Shown: positions 11,189 through 22,991 of the stretch, piece after piece
Position numbering within the stretch: the stretch's first letter is position 1
How the letters are laid out: each line of letters begins with the position of its first letter
DNA from: Silene latifolia
Lineage: Eukaryota; Streptophyta; Magnoliopsida; Caryophyllales; Caryophyllaceae
Reading direction: 5' to 3'
Assembly (NCBI RefSeq): GCF_048544455.1
Contig: NC_133536.1
Location: 22,880,152-22,944,151, forward strand
Length of the DNA: 64,000 nucleotides
Program-made: the position numbers and the translations under genes
The notes under the pieces: model-generated
Seen by the model: only the letters and a program-made list of their open reading frames with translations
What the model was told of the DNA's origin: nothing
Databases searched by the model: none

Positions 11189-11528
11189 AAAATTAACCCA
11201 TATTTATATTAATTAGTTTATAGCTGATTTGACAATACCAACAAAACAAATAATAAAAAATAAAATAAAAAGACAAGATGGGAGCTTTCCCATACAAGGC
11301 AGACGACATCACATCTCTTTATTTTTTCTCCTTTGCTTAGCTAGTAACCACCATCACCACATCTCTCATCCAATTGTGATTTTCAAAAGCCAAATTTATT
11401 CCTCCTTCTAAAAACATCATCTTATCAACATCAAAATCTTCGTCTTCAACAATAATCCAAAATAACATGGTAATATTTCCATCATGATCTTCATCTCCTA
11501 GTTTCCTCAAGACAATGGGTAAAAAACA

Positions 11529-12062
11529 ATGACGAAAAAAAACACTCCCAAAGAAGCTTGCGAAAAATTCAATCGAAGGTAAAAAGTTGATTATTGTGTT
11601 GATTTTTTTTAATTTATGTAGAAAGTTTAAATCTTTATATTATTTTTTACTCAAAAATTGATAATTTTATTAGGTTTTTGTTTGATTTATTTTAAAAAAA
11701 TTTGAATCTTTTGTGTTTTAATATGTAGATCTGGGATTGTAATGTCAAAAACAGTAGATTTTATCCAAATTAGAGAGGTTTGAAATTATAATCTTACTTT
11801 CATTTGTAAAAAATGGTCACATAGGTTTAATTATTAATTTTTGTGGTGTATTAATTTTTATTTCATTTGGAAAAAAATCTTAGTTTCAAAATCTTAGTTT
11901 CATTTGTAAAAATTTTAGCAATTTTTTATGGTTAATAATAGATTTGTTTGTGGTGTATTGCTAATTCATTTTCCTTGTCATGTAGAGGCGCTAGACGCCC
12001 GCCGTCGTTGTTAGCTGCTGGCACACAAAAGAAAAGCAAGAGACTGATATGCGCGGAAGATG
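11529..12062 (+). pseudogene. Possible 5' exons of the TIR element's gene
   Basis: An ATG at 11529 opens 50 bases ending in a GT donor (11578/11579). An AG acceptor at 11985 opens a 77-base GC-rich block ending in another GT (12063). The two blocks stay open in one frame and give a short, very basic peptide (about 42 residues, rich in Lys and Arg). The GC content of the second block stands out from its AT-rich surroundings. No domain is recognised. It could be the first exons of the FAR1-like gene further on. Confidence 0.35.
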
Positions 12063-13023
12063 GTATGACTGTAATCTGGATATATTTGCTATAACCTGAG
12101 AAAAATGTGACCTCCTTAGTGTTGATAATGTGACCACATTTGCGACAAATGTACCTATATGTTTGACCTCCTTATTAGGGTTATGTACCTCTGTTTTTGT
12201 GGTATGACCTGGCCTTAACAGGCTAACATTTATGCTTAAAACATGGTCACATATGTTGTCATCTTTAAAATGTGACCACTTTTACGATTAAATGTACCAT
12301 ATCTCTCTGATGAATAAATCTTAAGGTTCTAACATATCCTTGTGACATGTCTTTGTGATGAAATGTGACCACCTTAATGTATGAATATACCAATATGAAC
12401 ACATCTTAACATGGTAAAATAATAGACTAGATAATCAGAAATTGGTAACACCAAAAATCATTATATTATTTGTACATATCTTTGTTAAGGTGGTGACATT
12501 TTCAAAAATCATGTACATGTCACCATGTTTGGTTTATTATGTTTACATGTTAAGATTTGAAGTGCTAGTTAAAATGGTAACACTGAACTCTAAAAGGGTT
12601 ACACTAAACGATAAAATGGTAACATATGTGAAAGATTAGTAGCTGACAAGATAAACCAATTTTCAAGCTTTGGTTAAAAGGGTAACACTGAACACTAAAA
12701 TGGTCACACTGTACACTACAATAGCAACATATATAAAAGATCAGTACATATGACAAGAGCAACCAAATTTTAAACTTTGGTTAAAATGCCAACAATGAAC
12801 TCTAAAATGGTAACAGTGCACGCTAAAATGAATCAAAGATATGTACCTATGTTTGAGGAAAGTATCAATATTATTAATTTGTTAACATAATTAGTGAATG
12901 TGACCACCTTATCATAATTATGTAGCTATCTTAGTCTGATTATTCAATTGTCATCATAATAACATATTTGTTTAATCATGGTCACATATTTGTTTAAAAG
13001 AGAATGTGTCACAATGTTACCAT

Positions 13024-13415
13024 CTTAGTGTGTAGCAGCACAAGCTAACATGGTTACATTGTGTCATATTGTCTTATGTCACCACGTTACTACATCAATG
13101 TTACCACCTTAGTGTGTATCAACATAAGTTAACATGGTTACATTGTGTCATATTTTCACATGTCACCACATTCTTCAATAAATGTTACTATTTTAGTGTG
13201 TATCAACATAAGCTAACATGCTTATATTGTGTCATATTTTCATGTCACCACATTCTTCCATAAATGTTACCATTCTAGTGTGTATTAACATTAGTTAACA
13301 TGGTTACATTTTGTCATATTTTCTCTTATCACCACATTCTTCAATAAATGTTACCATGTTAGAGTGCATCATATAAACTAACATGGTTAAATTGTGTCAT
13401 ATTGTCTTAAAGTTC
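13024..13415 (+). repeat. Tandem repeat of about 84 bp, 4.5 copies
   Basis: Each unit starts TTAGTGTGTATCAACATAAG and includes AACATGGTTACATTGTGTCA and a TGTCACCACATTCTTC block. Units start near 13024, 13110, 13193, 13273 and 13358. They are built from the GTNACC words. Confidence 0.8.
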
Positions 13416-13534
13416 CAAAGATTGTTATTGTGGTTACATTTACACGTAAGGGGGTAACATTTAGGGCATACAAATGTATATGTCATCACTTATGTTCATG
13501 CGAAAAAACATATGTTTAAATGCTAATAATGGTA

Positions 13535-13918
13535 AACTTGTGACAGTTTATCCGAAACGAGACATCGTCTATGTCAGTGACACATTCAACAAAATGCCAT
13601 CAATTGGCGTCGTTCAATGTTGACAGTTATGAACTATCTCATCACAAGATGTCAGAATGTAGCTGACGCAAGAGTCGTTGTGGATAAGCTGTTTATTAAG
13701 GCTAATGAGGACGTTCAATTGTTACTTTCTAACCTTAATATGGAGGAAGATCAACCAACCGTAGATGAGACCGTGCCTCCTATTCTTGACCCCTTACGTT
13801 GTACGACAAAGGGGCGCATTCAACGAAAAAAAAGGAACATGGGCCAAAGAAGAAGGCTAGGAAAGGGACTGAAGTTCAGAGTACTATGTATCAATATTTG
13901 CTCCATATGTTACCAATT
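13535..13918 (+). pseudogene. FAR1/MULE transposase C-terminal remnant
   Basis: The frame from 13617 reads a helix-rich stretch (ARVVVDKLFIKANEDVQLLL) and then DPLRCTTKGRIQRKK. A 'DP-R--TKGR--KK' tail is typical of FAR1-related/MULE transposases. After the A-run at about 13825-13833 the natural tail seems to continue in another frame, as a KKARKGTEVQ...LLHMLPI ending with a stop near 13918. A frameshift at the A-run is therefore likely. The catalytic part of the transposase is absent. The FAR1 assignment rests on the tail pattern only. Confidence 0.45.
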
Positions 13919-13959
13919 TAACTAAGAAATGTATAATGCTTGCTTTTTTGGAAGATTTA

Positions 13960-14360
13960 TAAAAATGTAAGTTTTCCTAACACAAATGACCAAACATGAT
14001 CACATATATGTTACGGTTGATTTTGTGACCACCTTAACTAAGGAATGTACCAATGTTATGTTTTAAATTATTCTTAAATGTAAACATAATAGACTAATGA
14101 TGGTGACATATAAGTGATTGTTGAAAATGTTACCACTTTAAGTGAAAATTGTACTTATGTTTGCTTTTGTTAAAGGTCATAAAAACACAAGTTTTGGCAA
14201 CATAATGAGTAAACATGATCACATATATCTTATAGTTGAAGTAGTGACCATATTAGTTGAGAAATGTACCAATATTATGTTTAAAATTATTTTTAACATG
14301 TAAACAATATAGACTAAACATAGTGATGTATAAGTGACCGTTGCAAATGTGCCCCCCATA
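13960..14360 (+). repeat. Two-copy direct repeat of about 240 bp
   Basis: A block running from CATGATCACATATAT through TGTACCAATRTTATGTTT to TAGACTAA and TAAGTGA occurs twice with moderate divergence (about 13995-14120 and 14214-14340), with related spacer between. Confidence 0.6.
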
Positions 14361-14770
14361 CCAAGGATATGTATCAATATTTTTTTTTGTGTTACAAATT
14401 ATTCTTAACTAATATAACACAATATAATAAACCTAACATGAAAATGTCATCCCCTTACCAAAGATATGCATTGTTTTTACCTAAACATAACATGATAACA
14501 TCTCCTTGATAACGTGATAACATTTATGCACATCTTCAAAATGTTACTACATTACTGCTAACACTGTCACCACATTTGTCTACATATGTCATAACATTGG
14601 TACGTCAAAACTCATAAGGTGGTTACAAAACAAGGATTGTTTTACAATCCCTAACACCGTGAATGACAAAAAAGGTGTGACCCAAAATATTACATCATTA
14701 ACAAAACCACCAACTACTAAGCCTTTATTATTACAAACCGACAGTTACATTAACGGGATGTGCGCCTTCT

Positions 14771-14899
14771 TCATTTCTTTTTGCCAGGCTTTGGGGGATG
14801 GTTTGGACCTCCTGGTGGATGATCTTTAGCACGGGTGTACCTCAGCTCGTGTGACGATGCATTTCTACTGCTATTTGACGATGTAAGCGTGAGACCAAC
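14771..14899 (-). pseudogene. Exon-like minus-strand block with stop codon, unknown gene
   Basis: On the minus strand an AG acceptor (TTGATGTGTAG) is followed by 42 open codons and TGA. The encoded tail is polar and ends HPPGGPNHPPKPGKKK. The block is clearly more GC-rich than its neighbourhood. It could be the last exon of a second element gene convergent with the FAR1-like one, or a captured host exon. I do not recognise the protein. Confidence 0.4.
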
Positions 14900-14999
14900 C
14901 TACACATCAATAAATATATATTACATTCAAGTCCATTGTAATATGTATCACATGCTAAAATAGGTACATCGACTTAATTAAGATCATCACATTTTCACT

Positions 15000-15530
15000 A
15001 CTAAAAAAATATATGTCACCATGTTCTAATTATTCATGTCACCGTATTAAGCTAAGCTGATTACACTACTATAATGTTCGACTCACTTAAACACATCTAC
15101 ATATCACAACTATAATAGTCACATTTTAACAATAAAATAATAACATTCTTAAACTGAAACACTTAAATAAGAATGTCACCATCTTTAGTCATAATGTCAC
15201 CATATTAGTTCAATATTTTCTTCCATAAGTCCACCGCATAGTCAAAACGATCAAGCACATAAGAGCACCAGTCCATGTATGGAATGGCAGCTACATTTCT
15301 GAATTAGATTATTGCTATAAGAACACTCATGTCACCATTAATTCCAAAAATGTTACCACTTTCAGATGCTGTTACTTATAATCAAGCACATCCAAAAACA
15401 AATATGTCACCATGATCTAATTATAAATGTCACCATATTAAGCTAAGCTGATAACACTACTATAATGTTAAACTCACTTAAATACATGTACATATCACTA
15501 CTAAGATGGTCACATTTGAACACAAAAAAT
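15000..15530. repeat. Diverged direct repeat of about 110 bp
   Basis: A block with TGTCACCAT..TCTAATTA, then GTATTAAGCTAAGCTGAT and CACTACTATAATGTT, occurs near 15015-15130 and 15404-15515. A weaker third copy lies near 15775-15890. Confidence 0.65.
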
Positions 15531-16025
15531 ATGTCATCATACTTCCTAGTTATTGTTACCATTTTCAAATGCTGTCATATATAATCAACCATATCCTAAC
15601 ATAGGTACATTTACAATAAATATGCTGAGATAGTCACATTTACAACTATAAAATATGTTATCATTTGCCTACTTATTGTTACCATTTTTTTAATGCTTCA
15701 CGTTCCATCAACCACATCCTAAAATAGGTACCCCAATTAATAAAGATGATCACTTTTCTTTTTATTATTAACAGACATGTCACCCTTTCAGAAGCATACA
15801 TGTCACCATCTTAAACTTTACTTTTAACACTACTCTAATGTTCAACTCCCCTAAACATACCTACATATAACAACTAAGATGGTCACATACTAACACTCAA
15901 ATATATGTCATCATACATCCTAATTATGGTTGCCATTTCGAGATCTTCATTACTATAAACAATAACATCATCAAATGGGCACATCAGCTGACCAACATTA
16001 TGACATATTCCCAACTAATATATTT

Positions 16026-16432
16026 TTATAAGTGACGCCATATGTGACCATGTTGTAACCTTAGATGTTGCCTTGTTCAGCTTAGACGAACTCGAGCAAC
16101 AAAATGGTGATAAAAAAACTCTGATAAGAAGATTACACTTTTAACTAAACATATGAACATTTTATAAGTGATATCATATGTGACCATGTTTAAACCTTAG
16201 ATGTTACCCGGTTGAGGTTAGACGACTCAGGCAAAAAAATGGTGATAAAAAAACTATGATAAGAAGGTTACATTTTTAACTAAACATATGAACATTTTAT
16301 AAGTGACACCATATGTGACCATGTTTTAACCTTAGATGTTACCCTGTTGAGGTTAGACAAACCCAGGCAAAATAATGTGATAAAAAAACTCCGATAAGAA
16401 GGTTACATTTTTAACTAAACATATGAACATTT
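16026..16432 (+). repeat. 135-bp tandem repeat, three copies
   Basis: Units start at about 16026, 16161 and 16296 with ATAAGTGAYRYCATATGTGA. Each ends with TTTAACTAAACATATGAACA, and each carries ATGTTRCC and GGTGATAAAAAAACT words. Confidence 0.8.
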
Positions 16433-17681
16433 TCCGAATACATGGTCACATTTTCAACTTACCGTCTACTATGCTTGCCTGTCCCTTGCTCTTCTTTCTG
16501 CCACTCATTGCAGCTCACATTTTTACAACTTTGTCAAGTACATCTGCATTTCAACTACGATAGCATGTCCTTTACTGTCTACTATGATAGCATTTCAAAC
16601 ATGGTTACATTTCGAAAATAAAGTGATAACATTTTTAACACAAATCATATGTCACCATTTTCATTCATTGATGTTATCAGAATAACATTCATTCACACAC
16701 ATTCCAACTAATATGACAACATTTTAAATACGGTTACATTTCGAATCCAAACAAACATATTATGTAATGGTTACATTTTAGTCTAAGGTAATAACATTGT
16801 TATAGAAACTCTCATGTCACCATTTTAATCATACATGTTTTCACTTTAGAGGCTTTGGGGTAAAATCATACAACTCGTATAATAATTACATTTCCTAACT
16901 AATGTGGTTAAATTCTTAACACAACCATATATATCACCATATTTGTTCATATATGTAATTATAAGAGATTTTGAGGTAAATTCAAATAAACATAAATATA
17001 ATAGTACTATTACAGAGTACAATGATGTTATTCTCTTTCTCACCAATTTTTTGTTAGTTTGTGCAGAAATGTTAAAAAGAAGATGAAGTTGTAGAGGAGA
17101 GATAATATTAATTGCTAAAAAAACACCACTAAAAACGCCCATATTTAACATTAAGATCAGATTTTAATATTAAATCAATACCACCATCATAACATCAATA
17201 AATGTCCCAGTTTTTTACAAATAAAATTAAGATTTTAAGATAAATTACGACTTATAAATTAACATAACAAGTTCAACACAATACCTTCGGTTTTCTTGGG
17301 TAGAGTTGAAGATGTTATCACCTTAACTGGGCCGAGTTGAAGATCTTGATGTCGAGATGAAGATTGCCAGGATGAAGATAGGAGATGAAGATCTTGATGA
17401 GGGAGATAAAGATTGTGAGATTTTGTTTTTTAAAGAGATGTTGATTTTTATTTTAGGTCAAAATTTTATTTATTTTGTATTTTCACAGAGAATAATGAAC
17501 TAGAGAGAAAATTGAGTTTTGAAAAATGAAGGAGAGAGGAAAGTGAGAAAGTGACGGAGCAAAGTACTCAATCAACTATTCTGAGCTACAGCATGGGGAA
17601 CTCCCCTTTTTCTTCTTTTTATTTTATTGAGTTTTGTCAAATCAAGTGGAAATATAATAATACTAATATCAGGCCCACTAG

Positions 17682-17755
17682 TATCCATATTAGGTAATAT
17701 GGTATCTATTTGCTCCGTCTTCTCCTTGTGACGGATAGCGTCCGTCACAAGGGAG
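17682..17755 (-). repeat. Right palindromic TIR
   Basis: Read on the minus strand it starts CTCCCTTGTGACGGACGCTA and continues like the left TIR. The outer 34 or so bases again form a near-perfect hairpin. Confidence 0.75.
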
Positions 17756-19919
17756 ACTAATTGTTTTTAGTATGTTTTGTTTTATTTTCTCTTTAATTTT
17801 AATTTCCTTTTGTTTTTGTATTGCATTCATTTTTGATGCATGTGTATTGTCCATATACTTCACATGCTACACTTCATTGCGAAGCTTTAATGCCTATGTC
17901 AAGTGTATATGTCCCATGCTTGTATAGACATTCTTAATTATTTGCCTTTTGACTTGTGTACCATACTCTATCATTAAGGCCTAAGGGCTAATCTTAAATC
18001 TTAATCATTGTTTGCTTAAAGATAATATTTTCAATGGAGGGAAAAGGCCAGTAATACATTTAAGAGCGGATAATTATCGAAACTTATGATCTAGGCATCT
18101 AGCGTTTATAAGTAATCAACTAGTTCTTTTACCCGTGAAAATCACAGAGTCGTTTATATTTAGACCTATGTATGTGTGGTTTAATTTTTTTGCACATTGT
18201 ATAATACTCAGGAATTTTTTATTGCTCGTAAATAATACGAAATTTTAATTTTTTTGCCACATGGCCATAGCTCGTCATTAAGCAATTAAAATTGTTAAAA
18301 GTTCAGACAAATTTTAAATATTCTCTAAGTACCACAAAGGCACAAACCCCGATTTTTCCTATACGTCTTGCATGTTACTAATGTGATCCCACTCTGCCAG
18401 TACGTCATTTTTCAAAAGTGAAACAAACAACACATATGAACAATAACATTATTGTGATGTTATTATCTTGTCACAAACTTACAACATGACAATTGCTGAT
18501 GATAACTTTGCAATTTGATCCTTTATTGTTGTCAAAGCACGATCTTATTATAGAAGTTGACTTAAATGAGCAAAATTTAGAATCCACTAAAGTTATCACA
18601 ACAATCTTCAAACAATTTGCAATCATATAATTGCGTTACTCCTATAGCTCTATATTGCTTTCTGGCCTTGATTATTATTGCCGCCACACCATCACCGTCA
18701 CCGCAAGTGTTCCTCATATTCCTCATTCAAGTACAACAATGGAGTTGGAATCATTCAAATCTGCAAAAATTAAAATTAACGTTGAACAATTACAATGTTA
18801 AAAGCAGAGAACCATATCAAAGAATATAAAAGGTAAACAAATGAATGAGACGGAAGAGTATTACACTAAACCATAAGTTACACTAAGATTGGCTAGACAA
18901 CTCGATCACCTTACGCATAGAAAAATAAAATGAGACTTTTAAATCTAAAAAACTTGAAGCAAACCTTGTAAAGATGCAATTTAAATCTGATAAGAACATA
19001 CCAAATTAAATTACTCACACCGCCACATATGCCAATTACAAAGCGCAAAGAAGCAAACAAACAAACACACTTTCAAACGAATTGGAACTATTTAACGTTC
19101 TAATAATTTTCAATTGACAATTAAATTAAAGAATCACTATGGGAATATTAAGGAGTGAAAGACAGGAGAGAAGGCGACATACCAAATACTATGGAACGGA
19201 TAGAGAGCCGATTTCAAGACCCATGGCTAAAGACTTTGCATGTTCTTGCGTTAATTTTATACTCGTATTGTGTAACCGTCCATTATCAAATTTCAATCGT
19301 CATCCCAATGTGATGGTGTAATAATTTTATGGTGGACTAACCGCTTGAATTTTAAGGAAGGTGAATTATAGAGTAATTAACGTGTTTAGTTAATGGCCCA
19401 TTAAAGTAAAGAAATTAAGCTAAGCAATTTTTATTGCCGTTTGGAATGTCAAACATCAAGATTTAAGGGTGTCAAACTCTCAATACACTCAATAGTCAAT
19501 AGTCCTAGAGATGGTTTCACGTTGTTTATTTGGTTGCGCCACGTGGCAGTTAAGGTGAGACTCAATATACCCTTTTTATATTATTATTATATAGATAGAT
19601 GTGGCATAGCGTTAATGACGTGGCTTTTTACAATCACACGTAGCTTTGTTGACGTGGACTTTATGAGCCATTTTAGTTTAGGCTTTTAATAGTATTTTAT
19701 AGATATCGGTGGTTACCAATAATACAAAATAAAACTTCATTTTTGAGATCGAAATAAACGTGAACCAAGAGCAACGACTTTTGTTCATGGCCAAAACAAA
19801 ATGCTTACGAAATGAGTTTTAACGGTCGACTTTCATAATCAATAACATTATTATCATGCAGATTGCAGGCATCACCATTTATACTCATTTTCTTGTAGTA
19901 CCTTTCTTGGCCTGTGGTT
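17756..19919. other. AT-rich intergenic DNA
   Basis: The short open frames at 18617, 19139 and 19441 show no family signature and biased AT-rich composition. No gene can be supported. Confidence 0.5.
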
Positions 19920-20115
19920 AAGGAGTTCGGATCCTTGTCCCATTTTCGTGTCTCATCTTATGTCTCATTATTCTCTGGATCTCTCTATATTTGTCATATC
20001 AGCAATAACCATTAAAAGTAATTACTTAGATATTAAGTATTAAAGGACGAGGTTTCAGTAGATTAAGACAGTAAAACATAAGATGAAACACGAAAATGGG
20101 ACAGAGAATTCAAAC
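19920..20115. mobile_element. Small fold-back (MITE-like) element
   Basis: GTCCCATTTTCGTGTCTCAT and its neighbours at about 19937-19972 are mirrored by the reverse complement at about 20075-20102. The arms are about 30 bp with one or two mismatches and enclose about 100 bp. The outer boundaries and target duplication are not clear. Confidence 0.5.
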
Positions 20116-20747
20116 TAGTGGTTACAAAGGGTAGGCATATAGGTATTAAGCTTCCGGGCTTGATTAGCTAGAGTTGGCGTACGGTACAAAAATGTGCTAT
20201 ATATTCCAATATTACACGTTGTTTAGGTAGCTTAAGCCCTAGTGACGAGTGTAATTTTCACTCTGTAAGCATTATTTTATTATATGTTCTTAATCGTCGA
20301 CCCATTAATTGTTTGGAGATCTAGCACTAATATCAAGATCTCACATAACGGGTCGCTTGAAATAGAGGTAATTATTATCGGAATAATATACATAAACAAG
20401 AAAAAAATAAGAAGAGATTGTTAGTTAGTGACGGTTGTGGAGGGTGAAAATAGGAGGTGAATGAGGAATCCTAGATCGGTGAAACCGTAAACCAGCTGAC
20501 AATTCCAGAACTTCAAACTTGGAACTCGGTTGTTTCAAACACGTTAATAACAGAACATACGATCACCGTTCACCATATACATACCAATTGACAGTTTATT
20601 CAACGAGGAAATTTCTTAATACCTTCATGTGTGATCTAACAATTTGAACACTCAATCCCAGTTTCGATCCAAGGTCAAGACAAGTTAAAAATGGGCACGA
20701 CGACGAATGATACCAAGACATCATAACGAGTCTCAATACCACCCATT

Positions 20748-21228
20748 TAGAGGTGGCAATTGAATCAAATTTGGTCGGGTCAAGCTGGCTTGACTTATAT
20801 AGGTTCGGATCATACCGGGTTAGCTTACCCTTTTTATTTGGAGTGAGTTGAGTTCAGGTCAGACCATTTCGAGTAGATTGATGTATCGAGTCGAGTCGAA
20901 ACGGATTTGGGTCTGGTCATTATCGAGTGTAGTTACTTTATCTCATTACTTCGATTTTTCACCATTTATAACTTTAGTTTTCAAGCATCATTTGGTTTAC
21001 TTCGTTATTAAGTCAAACGTATCAAACTAAACACTAGATCACTTTCATTTAGATCAATATTAACCTTAATAATTATCAGGTCGTCAATCTTATGGGGTCA
21101 AGTTCAGGTTAAGTCACTGTCCAGTCATATCGGTTGTTGGGTCGTAAATGGATTTTCGGGTTCTGGCGAGTCGAATTTCGAGCGGGTCGGACCGGGTTTG
21201 TTGGATCGAGTCAAATTTGTCAGCTCTA
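20748..21228. mobile_element. hAT-like non-autonomous element (degenerate)
   Basis: The left end starts TAGAGGTGGCAATTGAATCA. The right end finishes CAAATTTGTCAGCTCTA, an approximate inverted match of the TAGAGNTG-CAAAT kind seen in plant hAT elements. The body is rich in GGGTCGGGTC/GGTTCGG words. No 8-bp target duplication is visible. Confidence 0.4.
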
Positions 21229-21251
21229 CTACAAAATAACACGTACTTGTG

Positions 21252-21596
21252 ATTAGGGATGTCATTGGAGTGACCGAGGCGATGATAGACGACTAGACGT
21301 AGGTTTCTCCGCACCTTGTGCCCACCAAGCAATATACCCATACCCGCCTCACCAGGTGGAAATCTACCCATACCCGCCCAATTTATTACCCACTACTATC
21401 TTAATTTTATTCAATAAACCAAATATAGTTTAATCACTACAAATTTCAAAAAAACTTCATATTATGTTTATGACTTCAGATTTTCAATAAAAAGTTTTTA
21501 GAAAAAACTTTATAACCGTCATAATAATATTATTTTTTCAATAATAATGATGGGTAAACATAGACCGAGCAAAATTAACCAGCGCCGACATCCCAA
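21252..21596. mobile_element. Second hAT-like fragment
   Basis: A TTAGGGATGTCATTGGAG left end and a GCCGACATCCCAAC right end share an inverted GGGATGTC. The inside has repeated ACCCATACCCGCC words. It is short and decayed; the boundaries are approximate. Confidence 0.35.
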
Positions 21597-21696
21597 CTCA
21601 AGATCCAAACTTGATCCGAGCCTGAATTGACCCGGCCCAGTATAATCCGAGTCGAATGTTTATTGTTGCGAACTGATTATTATCCATAAATAAATT

Positions 21697-22297
21697 TGTT
21701 CCGGGCGTAATTCCAGAGCAGATATTTGTTACCACCCGTTGCTTGTAGAATGATGTCCTTGGTTGAATCCTTCTTGTCTTTATCGTTCCTCTCGGCCTCT
21801 CCTGCAACAATGAACGAACTGAGGGCTTGGCTTTGTGCCAAGCGTACTCACTCCGACGCTCAAGTCAGTAACTTAGGGGATAAGTTGTTCCTTGGCTAAA
21901 TGTATATTGTAGAGAGATAAGGAAGATTATACCAGATGAATAGTGTTTCTTAGGTTAAGTTGTGGATCCTTTCCTCAATGAAGGTTGAGGAGTATTTATA
22001 GGCTTTCACCTTTTGTCACGTAGTGGCCAAGTGGCCAAGTGGCTAGCAGGTGGAAAGACTGATCTACCCCTCGGCCGAGGGACCTATGGCAGGCCGGCGG
22101 GCCCTGTTGACTCGCCGCCGAGGGGTCTTGGATGTGAGTACGCGGGTATGTGCCCCGGCCGGCAAGTTGCCATGCCGAGACCCAGTGACAGCCGATGGGT
22201 CGCATCGCTAGGGCGCCTAAGCCGTTGACTTGCTGTGGATATCTTTGACCTTGCTCAATATGTTGACTTGGTCAGCGGTGCAGAATATGCCCCATCA
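21697..22297 (-). repeat. Element 2 left LTR (3' LTR)
   Basis: 601 bp, TGTT...ATCA ends on the plus strand. Minus-strand TATA box at 21992-22001; polypurine tract at 22298-22310. Confidence 0.93.
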
Positions 22298-22805
22298 ATT
22301 TGCCCCCAGCGTAGTCTATGCCGTGGTATGGGCTCCGATGTACGTTTGAGCGTATATTCTGCGCAAGTAATTTGTAAAAAATTTTCTGCATCGGCTTCTT
22401 CTGCGGCGGCTTCTTTTACCTCAGCCTGGTCTTTCTTAGGCCGTACCATATCCCCCCTCCGCATGGATGCGTAAAGGGCATCCGATGTGGAAAGGAAAGT
22501 GACGCTGGCCGAGACCAGGGTTGAGAGTGCCGGTTGTTTTTGATTGCCCCCGGCCGGCGCTACTTAGCTCGGTTGATCATGTGGCCGGCGGAGAACAGAT
22601 GCTTGGGAATTTGTTGAGGAAGGTGAATAGGCGGAGAGATACGAATGGGCGTGTTGAAGACGCTTGGTCACTGTTGCATTGATTGACGTTCGACTGTTGC
22701 AACGATTGACATCCCGTGGTTGCATGTCCGACACGTGTCTGCACGCTGATTGGTTGACGCTTCATGGGCTGTTCTCTGATTGGTCCTTCTTCATGGGCTT
22801 TTCCC

Positions 22806-22813
22806 TATAAATA
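22806..22813 (+). promoter_or_regulatory. TATA box of the antisense gene in element 2
   Basis: TATAAATA is followed by a leader of about 180 bp before the ATG at 22992. The same arrangement occurs in element 1. Confidence 0.6.
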
Positions 22814-22991
22814 GGGCAGTTATTCCGTGAAATTGGCCACCAATTTCATTCTCCAAAATTTTCCTCTCTCTAAACTTTCAAAGGCTTCTTTGTCTTCTAT
22901 TTCTCAGAGTTGTTACTCCGGCGAGTGTTTTTCTTCAAGGTAAACAAACAAACTTCTTCACTTTTTATTTTGTTAAATAATTATTGCTATT

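Larger units (their letters stand above)
12100..16850. repeat. Field of short GTNACC / GGTNAC words
   Basis: Words such as TGTGACCACC, TGTCACCAT, TGTTACCAT, ATGGTAACA and ATGGTCACAT recur on both strands. In the first 800 bp I count about 14, roughly one per 55 bp, against about one per 500 expected by chance. They continue to about 16850, broken only by the coding remnants. Dense short motifs of this kind are reminiscent of transposase-binding subterminal repeats, but here they fill most of the element. Confidence 0.7.
11114..17755. mobile_element. Large TIR DNA transposon, probably Mutator-like, non-autonomous
   Basis: The ends form a 74-75-bp imperfect inverted repeat (11114-11188 and 17682-17755, about 80% match). 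The first 34 or so bases of each end are themselves a palindrome around GTGACGGA...TCCGTCAC. Inside are remnants of a FAR1-like transposase gene (plus strand, to about 13918), a separate minus-strand exon-like block (14771-14899), and several kilobases dense in GTNACC/GGTNAC words. No clear target duplication was found, so the superfamily rests on the FAR1-like remnant and TIR length. A hAT or CACTA origin is not excluded. Confidence 0.6.

Noticed and set aside
16846-17151. 101-codon minus-strand open frame near the right end of the TIR element
   Set aside because: Strongly AT-biased, no recognisable pattern, overlaps the GTNACC word field.
18617-19689. Short plus-strand open frames (18617-18829, 19139-19321, 19441-19689)
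   Set aside because: Too short, no homology pattern, AT-rich intergenic setting.
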